DNA of 64,000 nt, from assembly GCA_009760855.2 (NCBI GenBank), contig WPIO01000001.1, positions 4,362,001-4,426,000 on the forward strand, read 5' to 3'. The notes beneath the pieces are model-generated. The model had not been told where the DNA came from, did not search any database, and worked only from the letters and a program-made list of their open reading frames with translations. The position numbers were made by a program, and so were the translations under genes. Shown in pieces: positions 12,411 to 21,926 of this stretch (its first letter is position 1; every line of letters starts with the position of its first letter). Source of the DNA: Cristatella mucedo (lineage: Eukaryota > Bryozoa > Phylactolaemata > Cristatellidae).

Positions 12411-13545
12411 ATGTGTAGTTTGATTCGCACAGCAGAGAGCCAGCCGATACCCAAAACCACCAGTTTATTACGACGCACGGAGCCGAATGGCGAACGGCTC
12501 CCTTCGGCCCCTTCTCCCTCTCGACTCCTCTGTTCCCCTGGTCGACCCCGATGAATCATCGAGGGCCCGACCCTGGTGGTAAATCCCACCATCTGTCCAC
12601 CAGTGGGTTACCGGTCTGTGTCCCCACCACATCAAAGGCGGACCACAGCTGTGCACCGGCCCCTCGGAGATGCTCCTAACAGCTGTTCACCAGAGGCTTA
12701 TCAGAGCAGGGTGTTTACGATCGTAACTACATGCCCCTTAAGGTCATAAGTTACCAGCAGCCACACAAGTGGCTGCAATGTACAGTGCAGCAATGAACGA
12801 GCCTATCTACAAATGATACAAACTAGACACTACACATCCGCGGCATGCCAGCTAACATTAATAGCTGACATCGCCGGCCCATACATATTTCAGCCTCGTT
12901 TGTCTCCACAGTGCCACTGAGTGCCTCTGGGAGCTCTGCAGCCATTTCTCCAGCATGCACAGCTGCTTCTCCGGCCTGCACAGCCTCTGCGGCCTGCACA
13001 GACTCTCCCTCCTGGACAGCCTCTCCGTCCTGCACAGTCTATCTGTCCCAAGCGGACTCCCCGTGCTGCACAGACTCTCTGGCCTGTGCAGACTCTTCGG
13101 TCTGCACACACTCTCCAGCCACCACCGCATCACTGCCCACTGGCGGGTCGCAGGCCAACATCACCGTCATGGCTTTCGCTGCATCTCAGGCCACTGCCGA
13201 CTCTGTCGTGGACGCCGCCGACTCTTCTCCGTCCGAAGTCTCACTGTCTGTCGCCTCGCACAACGCCGTTGCTTCGCAAAGAGCAAAAACAAGTGCCACT
13301 CACTCGGTTCGTAGCCACTTTTCTTGATCTCCCTCTTGAAGTTCAGCAGCCTGTTTACACGGGCCGAAGTCACTCCCGCAGAGAAATAGCTTGTCGTTTG
13401 ATTCGCACAGCAGCGAGCCAGCCGATCATAATACATTAAACTGTCGGTGTTGGGCATCGGCCGGCTCTTTGCTGTGCGAATCAAACTACACTATGTAAGC
13501 CATCTGAAAAGAGATTCCCTTAGGGCGCTGTATAAAATGGCAGGG
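12411..13545 (+). mobile_element. Inverted-repeat element with LINE-type tail (about 1.1 kb)
   Basis: 52-bp ends 12411-12463 and 13441-13493 are inverted repeats (core GTTTGATTCGCACAGCA on the plus strand at the left and its complement at the right), with a third direct copy at 13396-13428. Between them lies a GC-rich minisatellite. Right of the last copy, GAAAAGAGATTCCCTTAGGG and CGCTGTATAAAATG match the LINE/SINE tail. Likely a nonautonomous or composite element; the boundaries are a guess. Confidence 0.45.
12930..13125. repeat. GC-rich minisatellite, about 15-18 bp units
   Basis: Degenerate tandem units around CTGCACAGACTCTCCC / CTGCACAGCCTCTGCG. It creates open but meaningless frames on both strands (Ser/Cys/Ala-rich one way, Glu/Ala/Gly-rich the other). 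Confidence 0.7.
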
Positions 13546-14982
13546 GAAGAATATTTCATCCGATACATTTTGGAAAGTGCCGAAAGTGCAGGGTATTTCT
13601 CAGAGACTATCTCTCGCCGACGTAAGCAAGCATCGAGAGCAGAAGGTGCTCTCGATGCTTGCTTACGTGTATCTTATCTCAGGTTCCAATTAGTCAAGTC
13701 GTGGATTTTTTGGGTCAGTTAGGCTAGGACTGTTAAATCGATGATGATCATGGTTTAATAGAAACGAAAGCAACGCCCACAACAAGACGCACCTGTACAG
13801 CTGAAAACCACCCTACCCAGAAAGGCATTATAGACGAGATATCGAAGCGTGATCCAATGCATGAGTAGTGCATGTGTGCACTTCTGAGTGCTTGAGTCAG
13901 CCGCACCCCACTGAAGCTGATGCATCGAGTCGGTGTCTGCTCCACATGATTCTGCCCTACCTTTTATGAGCAGTCATGCATACTTTAGTGCACTGGCCGG
14001 GCAAACACGAGGGAATTGACACGATGCGAACAAAACAGAGGCAGCTCGATCGAGCCCAATCCATGAAAATGAGGCTAACTAGGAACATAAATTGAACATG
14101 CCAAACGTCCTGTGGTTTCCTCCAACCATTCAAGCTTCGCTTCGAACCTTTTTATCTGGCTATTGGTCTACCAGTCTCGTGGCAGCTTTTGCAGAATATC
14201 TCAAGGCCATACCCGACTTAAGTGACTTTGCTCATCCCTTCCCTGGTGGCCATTTAAGGTTTAGGCTGAACTCATGACCGGCCAACGAAACGAAGCCAGC
14301 TCTCTGTGAGATGTAGACAAGTCTACGTATTCGTTCTTACAGAGCACTAATGCTGGCCGCGACGTTCGTACGTTCGTGCCATGTGCTTCCGACAGACAAC
14401 TCGGCAGTAGCACGGCGAACGGATGAAATGTAGGGAGATGGAGAGGAAGAATGGGAGCGACAGATGAAAAAAAGAAAGAGTAGAGAGCATTAGAGGATCA
14501 ATGACCGAGGAGGATGAAATAGATAGAGTGAGAGAGTGCTCGAACAGAGAGGAAATCTAAAGTAGACTCCACTGGGAAGTTCCTGGCGTCGTTTGATGGA
14601 CTCTAAGGCACCACCACTTTCTAGTACCTCCACAACTTGGATCGCTAGATAGCTTGGAGGATACAAAAATGAGTGAAATACTAGCCGATTCAGTCACCTC
14701 TTTTGAATAGTGACAGGTGAGCCTTTATGGCTATTACCACCTCTTGCAGCTGCAGTATTGGATCGGCCACCGCAGGATACCAACTGGCCCCTGACCTCGG
14801 CACCAAGTTCGTGGAAAGCAACCACCTTACCAAGTGTGCCATCGCGGCTAAAGGTGGACCAGGACAAGTGAGATGCCCCTTCTTCTTGAATGCAACGATG
14901 CAGCAGCCGGGCAGGGCCATAAGAAAGGTGCTTAGTTAGTCGAACAGACACGACCACAACAGACAAGCTCAAACAATGATAA
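13546..14982. other. Intergenic, hairpin plus unassigned sequence
   Basis: Apart from the 22-bp hairpin, nothing recognised. A degraded inverted copy of the 12.4-kb repeat may lie at about 13776-13815. ORFs open on both strands near 14690-14940 match nothing I know. Confidence 0.45.
13620..13668. repeat. Perfect 22-bp hairpin with 5-nt loop
   Basis: Arms 13620-13641 and 13647-13668 are exact reverse complements (left arm starts ACGTAAGCAAGCATC), with loop GAAGG. No mismatch in 22 bp. Confidence 0.9.
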
Positions 14983-16121
14983 CTATAGTAATAATAATGA
15001 TAATAATAATAATAATACACTTGATAAAGCACCCTCGGAGAACACAATCTCTTTCTAGGCACTTTCCATTTGCTGCAAAGGGTAACACTATTGAATGGTG
15101 AATAATGTCATCCTTGATATACAAAATGAATAACATGGTTAAGGGTGACAAGCACAGGGTCAGCATTCAAGTGTGGTTAGTGGCAGCATGCACAGTGTCA
15201 GCATGCATAAGCAGATAAAGAACGAATCACAGGGACCCACTAAATTCTGTCATAACTAGGATTTTTAAGCTCTTTTTAAATGTGGTCAAGTCAGGGGGTG
15301 TTCTGACGCAAGTCGGGGATCAGTTTCAGGCTTTGGGAGCATACGAACTAAATGCATGGTCTGCAAAGAATTTAAGGTTTGTACGAGGTATTGGTAAACT
15401 GTTGGATTCCGAAAAGTGGGTAGCACAATGCTTGGCATGGTGGAGGAGTAGATCTGAAAAAAAGGCTTGAGCCAAAGAATGAAGTGACCTAAAAGTGAGC
15501 GACAAAACTTTGAAGTCGACCCGTTTCTTGACTGGTAGCCAGTGCAGGTCGGCGAGAACAAGGTATGTGGCAATTGCGAAGCTCACGACAGACAATCCTA
15601 GCAGCAAAGTTTTAACCAGCTGTAGACAACTGATTGCACATGCCGGTAGGCCAGCAAGCAGTGATTTACAGAAGTCAAGACGGGATGTCACAAATGCATC
15701 GACCAACTTAGACGTGCCATTCTTATCTAAACCAGCTCGAATTTTAGAAATGTTATGTAGCTAAAAGTAGGCAGACTTAATTGTGGAGATGATCTAATTG
15801 TCTAATGAGAGGTCACTTTGGAACATGACACCTAGATTTCATGCAGATTCAACAGAAAATACGCTGGCTGAGCCAATTTTGAGCGTTAGCCTGTCCAATT
15901 TCTGGATCACACTTAGTTTGCCCATGACTAATTAATTAGTTTTATCATCACTTAGTATCAGAAAATGTGCTGCCATTCGTGTGCAGATGTCATCAATACA
16001 TCAAGTAAGGAAGTTGAGAGAAGTCTCGGTGCTCGAATGCTGGGAAGAATCAAAGCAAAGGTATAACTAAGAGTCATCAGCATAGAAGTGAAAGCCTAGA
16101 TTGTGCTTGGCAATCAAATCG

Positions 16122-16197
<76 letters not shown>

Positions 16198-16615
16198 AAA
16201 CCGTGAAAAGAACCGGATCTAGCAGGGAGCCCTAGGTACCCCATATTTCAGAGGTTCCTCGGGTTATCTTTGTCAATTCACGTCAATACTCTGGAGTCTT
16301 CTACTGAGATAGGACCTTCACCATTGCAGAGCAGTGCCAGTGATGCCCAGGCGAGATGAGAGGTGCTCTAGAATGAACCTGGCGATTGATAATGTCAAAA
16401 GCTGCCGAAAGATTGAGCAAAACAAGCAGAGATACTCTACCCGTGTCTGCGTTCCTAAGTAGGTCGTTGTACACCCTAAGCAACGCTGATTTTGCGGAGT
16501 GATTCACTCTAAAGCCAGATTGGAACTCACTAGCAAGGTTTGGTAGTAAAACGGGCTTAATTCTATGCAAACTACGAAGAACCTTGCGAATCACTTGTTT
16601 CCTAGCATTTACGGG
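14983..16615 (-). mobile_element. CR1/L2-like LINE, 3' 1.6 kb, minus orientation
   Basis: Starts with the tail as (TAA)n at 14988-15017, then the 3' UTR, RT C-terminus (VDAFVTSRLDFCKSLLAGLP) and part of the RT core (LLNLSAAFDIINRQV) up to about 16600, broken by frame changes. A 70-bp (AG)n run at 16125-16194 sits where sister copies read only AGAGGGAGAGTATAAACC, a microsatellite expansion inside the RT. Confidence 0.85.
16125..16194. repeat. (AG)n inside a LINE RT
   Basis: 70 bp, see the LINE copy at 14983-16615. Confidence 0.97.
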
Positions 16616-16812
16616 GCTAGCCCCTCAGAGTCGCGAATGAGTATAGGATATGAAGCCTCAGCTGGTGACGCAAAGTCGCTCGGCGGCGTGAATTCCTTGG
16701 AATCGATAATTGATCAAGCTGTGCGGATCGATCCGGTTGCGAGCAGCCTCCGGAGCGGCTGATTAGCCTGGCCGCCTTTTAGCTGCGGTCTAGCGGCGGT
16801 GCCAGCGCTCAG

Positions 16813-16959
16813 ATGCTGCTCCTTGCTGCGACCCTAGTGCAGTTCGTAGCTCTTGCCCGATCGTCGTTCAGCTGCGGGAACGCCGACCGGCCCGGCCCGG
16901 TCCAGTCTGCAGCCAGCCTAGCGGCCGTTCTTCTGGCCGCCGGCGCTGCCAGTCGCTAG
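16813..16959 (+). CDS. Short ORF resembling a signal peptide in a GC-rich patch
   Basis: ATG, then codons for LLLAATLVQFVALARSSF and further GC-rich codons to a TAG, 48 codons. The start resembles exon 1 of the polycystin-1-like gene (hydrophobic, with AATL at the same place), and the surrounding 250 bp are CpG-rich as in a promoter region. It could be a decayed duplicate first exon, the first exon of an unrecognised gene, or chance in GC-rich DNA. Confidence 0.2.
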   Translation: MLLLAATLVQFVALARSSFSCGNADRPGPVQSAASLAAVLLAAGAASR

Positions 16960-19076
16960 CAAAAGAATACGCTCGCTTTCAAAGCGCTTCGATCGGGTCG
17001 ATACTGTCGTAGCCACACAGAGAGGGTTGAAGCTTTTGCCATCGGCTGCTCACATGCGTGCTTGACTTTGCTGGCGGCTTCGGCTGACCTGCAAACTGCC
17101 GTCGGTATTGCACACATTCACAGGTCTTGACGCCGCGGCTTGCTAATCGCTCACTTACTCATTTGCTTTGCCTGCAGCCGAGTATTAACGTAGGGTTGGT
17201 CTAGGATGGGACGTTGCTCAAGGAATTTATCTGAGGTGGCAGTATGACGTGGATGCAGCTCTCAAGGTAAATGGAGCAAGGAAGAAACGTGTCTCCGAAA
17301 AGGCTACTTCAACATTCACTGAAATATCTTTAATATTAAGCAATTCAAGTCAAGCTAATTGGAAACGGTCGTTCGGTGAATTTCACTGCTTGATATTGGA
17401 GCTATCAGTTGTAGTTTTAGGTTAACCGTAACTGCGCCTATCCATGGAAGTGGTGGCAGTCACCTGGGACGCGAAAACCTAAGTTGTAACAATTCGCTTA
17501 TTTTGGTGCTCGGGGCTTATTAAATGACCCAGACCAGCTAGACTGCGTTTACCCGGTGGCAAAGAAAGTACGCCGCTATCCTGCCTAGTTTATATACTCC
17601 GCATTTATCTTAGTGCTGGTAGCTCTCTTATTTTTTGGTCTCATATGTGTTTTGGTCATTTTCGGTCAAAAATAGATGCATCACAATTCCACTCGTAGTC
17701 TTAGGTGGACGGCTATCATTCTGACAGCTCTGATTTTCCGCAGAATAATCACCAAGTCCTACGTAAATGCGCTTGAAAACCAGCCCACGTCAAGCAAAAT
17801 CTTAGCACCGTTGTATCATCAAATGCTTTCGAACGGGTTTCTGAGATCATTTGCCATACGCACCTGCTAGGCCATTATTCACGAGTCACGTGCTTCATCT
17901 TTCAATTGTTCCCGCGTCAGAACTTAAGCAACTAACTTATGCTGCACAAAAACAAAACCCCTGAGAATTGATTATTAATAAACTTGCTACGGCCGCCTCT
18001 CCTCAGTGCCCAACGTTCTCACTTATTGCATGGCAAATTTTGTGCAGTAACCTAGATTCGCACCACGAGCAAAACTTGGCACTTGGGCTGAGGGTTCTCA
18101 CAATAAGCGTACCCACCGATCGCTAGTTTCTCAATTTCCTCTTTCGTAGCTTCTCCAGCAGGATAGAGGAGGCTTGCTCTCTATCTCTTACCTACAGAGT
18201 AAAAATAATCCATCGAGTTCCTAACAGGCACTTAAGTGATAAAACTGAGTTATTCATCGACAAGGCTCGTGAAAAATTGAAATAATCACTGCCTGTTGGC
18301 GACGACTGGCAAGCTAAACGCCTTTAAATCCTTACCTTCACACGATGTATAGCATTGCTTACTATTATATAGCTTATCCCTATAAACTGCTTATTCTAAT
18401 CATTTTATAGCACTGCTGAATCCAGGAATTCACCCTCAAATAGGAGGAGACACTGCCGATGTCAGCGCCTGAAGCTGGGCTTTTAAAATTATTTGCAGCG
18501 TGCCACTTAAATTTGAAAAAAAATTTCACGTCCTGAATTGTGCCGATGCATCTTCAAAGACCAGGGAAAGTTACATCGGCTCAAAAAATTGGGAATAATC
18601 ACTTTCTTTCAAGCGGAGCTAAGCAGTGATAGCCTGCAAGGAAGGTGAAGGCCAATCAATCAACGTTGCTTCGTGAGTACGCTTGATTATTCCACGAACC
18701 TAAATAGTATTTTTATTTAATACCGATAAACTTTAATTTAGTTGTAACATTAAACTTAAATTTAAAGTAAAAAGCGGTGTGAGTGAGCCAGATCCAGATG
18801 CACTGACGGGAACTCATAAATTGTCGTCGCGTTTGCCTTTAGTCTTCAGAAAGCTTTTGATGTCATTTTGTTGTCCGGTCAATGGTTTTTTACACAGCGA
18901 CAGTGTCAGCTTTTTCCTTTCGCATGCTCGTCGATTACTAGCAAGATCTAGTCAAAGATAGGATAGTTTTGATATAACAATGGCTCCGGCTGCGGCTGGT
19001 CTTGTGGGAGTATCACGGAGACACAGCGAGCGAACGTGCGCGGTAAACAAGACTCTCCTTTATTACTCTCAACGCG

Positions 19077-19095
19077 TATATATATATATATATAT
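19077..19095. repeat. (TA)n
   Basis: Short run after CTCTCAACGCG. Confidence 0.9.
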
Positions 19096-19505
19096 GTGAG
19101 CTCGATAAATCGCAGCAGATGACACGAAATATAACATGCATTAGTGGCATGACGCTTCGCTGTGTCAATGGCTTAACTATTAGATACACGTGAGGCATGA
19201 ACATTAGCGTCAAGGCGCTTCGCTAATTACAGCAGCAGCAGAAGCCGCAGGCACGCACAGCATAGGCTTCCCGCGAGTTTTACTTCCGACGAGCTATGCA
19301 GGAACTGCTTAAAGCGCCGTGCGTCCGCAGCTTGGCTTACGGCAAGCAGTAAGAAAGTATGGCTCGACACGCTTCTGTACGTTATAAGCCGATAAAGCGA
19401 CCTGTGGCCGTCTGCCTTGGGAATTCGTGTAAAAAAGAAATTTAGCCTCGAGCGGAAAACCATCCCGCGATCAAAATCCACCGATTAAGTGCTTTGACGA
19501 TTGAG

Positions 19506-19675
19506 CTACATACACAATATATCAGACTTGTACAGCTCCGTAAGAGAAATTATTTTCTCTTACAGATGCTTCACACGTGCTGCCAGGCTCGACGCCACGA
19601 CCTCCGGTTGTCAAATGCATTCACCTTGACCTCGGTTGTAAAGATGAGCACCTTATACCGTGGGCCAGACTAGGG
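19506..19675 (-). mobile_element. tRNA-derived SINE (type 1), diverged copy
   Basis: Same order of parts (tail, B-box-like region, A-box-like GTCTGGCCCACGGTATAAGG) but with many changes and a partly doubled central part. Confidence 0.55.
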
Positions 19676-20167
19676 CTGCATTGAAACTTTTGTTCCGAAG
19701 CACCCAAGCAGTGAGTTTAGAGAGTCGGATATATAACTGCGGGTGCGTGGGCTAGCGCAACATGGTGTACAGCGTGAAACCACTACTGGCGGAACTGCTG
19801 TTACCTTTACGACCTTCGTCGAGGGACAATTCGATATTGTCCATGAGAATCTCTGTACACGGAACTGTAAAACGTCATTTGCACGATCCCGATTTTGAGG
19901 CTGCTGGTGAAAGCGACTGCCGAAAAGTGAAAACTTAACGTTTACGCTATAACGAAGTTTGACCGTAGCTCAATTGTAAAGCTTAAAGTGCTGGCAGGGG
20001 AAATGGGTTACCAAGCTAAGTAAAATAGAATTTCTTTGTGACTACAATTACGCCAATCACTAAGATCGTCCCAGAAGGCGGAGCTGGCAAGTGCAACATC
20101 AGTGACGATCAGCAACGGCCTTCCTCATTACCACTTTACAGGAAAAACCAGTAGAAAGCAGGATAAT

Positions 20168-20729
20168 TAAAATTCGGGCTTGCTTCTAAACGGGTCCGTG
20201 CATTTGCGACATCCCTTCCCGACTTCTGTAACTCACTGCTTTCTGGTCTACCGGCCTGTGCAATCTTGTGATTACAGTTGATGAGAAACTGTACAGCTAG
20301 GCTTGTTTGTCGTGAGCACCTCATTGGCCACTTAACACCACTTTCCCAAGCAGGATAATCATCCTACCATCCACTTTTTTAATCTAATTGCATAGCTATT
20401 TCTCGTAGGTTCCTCAAATCCTTTGGAGATCGTGCCTTTAGCTGGTATGCTCCCAAAGCCTGGACCTCAGCTCCGACTGGCGCCACGACATCCCCTGACT
20501 TGCGACATTTAAAAAGAAGCTAAATTGCATCTATTTATCGTAGCATTTAGTTGGTCCATGTAAATCGCTCTTGTGTGCTAATGCGCGCTGACACTGTGCG
20601 TTATGCCACTAACCGTACTTGCATGCTTACCACATGCATGTTGCATCAAAGAATGCTATGCTTGTTGTCATTGAGCTTGCTACCACTAACTATTCAACCA
20701 TGTTTCCTTTGCAGCATACGTTAAGTGCT

Positions 20730-20791
<62 letters not shown>

Positions 20792-20830
20792 TTAGGTTCT
20801 CTGAAAGCACTATAAAAATGTATTATAGTG
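20168..20830 (+). mobile_element. CR1/L2-like LINE 3' fragment, plus orientation
   Basis: Decayed RT end and 3' UTR. In the tail, where other copies read CTAGAGAGAGATTGAGTT, this copy carries about 60 bp of (AG)n (20731-20790) before ATTAGGTTCTCTGAAAGCAC. Confidence 0.8.
20731..20790. repeat. (AG)n inside a LINE tail
   Basis: 60 bp at the GAGAGA position of the tail. Confidence 0.97.
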
Positions 20831-21534
20831 ATTGTCTCTTGCGAAACTTCCGTTGAGGTATCGCCTCACCGAGCTTGGTCAGCGGTAAGACGGGCAGCAA
20901 TTAGCGGTGCAGCTCAAATCGCACCGCATGCTGTTCCCGCTAGAGCGCGCGCTATCGAAAGACGAGACAAAGCAGAAAACTCGGACAATGGGTGGGCTAC
21001 GGATGGGCAGTATCGACTCGTGTCCACCATTGTGTGAGCAGCACCGAGCAAACAGTTGCGTGCAATCTACCTCCCCCCCAGCAGCCGAATTCTGACCGAT
21101 TTTGTCCTAACAAAATACTTTTGGTCGGGGCAGCCGAATGTCGCCGACAGAGAGAACCCTTTTACTGATTGCTCCGCCGAGCTAAGCTAAGCCGTGGCGA
21201 ACGATGCACATGTCCCTGCCGTTGTTTGCCCACTTCGGCGACTGGGATTCGGCGGCACAAGCGCGACAGCAGCGGCCATTGCAGCGCGAGAGGCGCAGCT
21301 AAATTATTAACTAAGCGACGAGGTGCTTCTACCTCGACGAACGGAGGCGCATTGATTGCAGAGGTGCGTCGTTGTCACCGCCGCTGTCGCGATCAATAGC
21401 GGGCTCTGGTGAAGTGACGGCATTGCAGGGCCCGCTAGTTAAACGAAGACTGCCGCCGCCGTCAAAGTGTGCGTGGCGCGTCCGATCCGCAACACCAAAC
21501 TACTGAGATCGGCAGAGCAAAGCGTACGGGCAGC
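20830..21534 (+). promoter_or_regulatory. GC- and CpG-rich region upstream of the polycystin-1-like start
   Basis: About 700 bp with many CpGs, in contrast to the AT-rich sequence on the left, ending at the ATG at 21535. I see no convincing TATA box. Inferred promoter and 5' UTR only from position and composition. Confidence 0.3.
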
Positions 21535-21570
21535 ATGACGCCGTTTCGGTTTCTGATTGCAGCTACGCTA
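21535..21570 (+). CDS. Exon 1 of polycystin-1-like gene: start and first half of signal peptide
   Basis: ATG followed by codons for TPFRFLIAATL and a GTAAGT donor, phase 0. With exon 2 it gives a classical signal peptide (short positive start, hydrophobic core, ALSA cleavage-type end). The region around it is GC-rich and CpG-rich, as expected for a gene start. The 5' UTR boundary cannot be set. Confidence 0.65.
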
Positions 21571-21871
21571 GTAAGTAGCCGCCCACCTTGCTCCCGGTCA
21601 AAACCTACGGAAGGCTCGCAGAGGGGCTAGAGCCTAGCTACCGCAGGCCGGACTCAAACTTTGGTGGCTGCCGTGCACGCTTCCACCCGTCGCTTGGACG
21701 CAGCGCAGCGAATTTCCGGCGGAGAATGGCAGGGCCACTGTCCGCCGTTTCTCGACAGAAGCGCATGTAACGGCGTCGCGAGCGCGAGTCTCCTCCACCG
21801 GAGGCGCTTTGATATTCGAATTCTTGACGGCGCAATATTCGGGCTACGAGCGTTGGCAAGATGTTGCAGAG

Positions 21872-21926
<55 letters not shown>

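Larger units (their letters stand above)
16616..20167. other. Intergenic, no confirmed gene
   Basis: A GC-rich patch (about 16640-17000) with the 48-codon ORF, then AT-rich sequence. 18960-19480 starts with GGGAGTATCACGGAGACACA and looks repeat-like, but I cannot classify it. Confidence 0.45.

Noticed and set aside
12823-13484. Several overlapping ORFs up to 172 codons on both strands
   Set aside because: All strands and frames are open because of the GC-rich minisatellite; no family resemblance.
18960-19480. Solo LTR suggested by GGGAGTATCACGGAGACACA and a T-rich end
   Set aside because: No TG...CA ends, target duplication or partner LTR could be identified.
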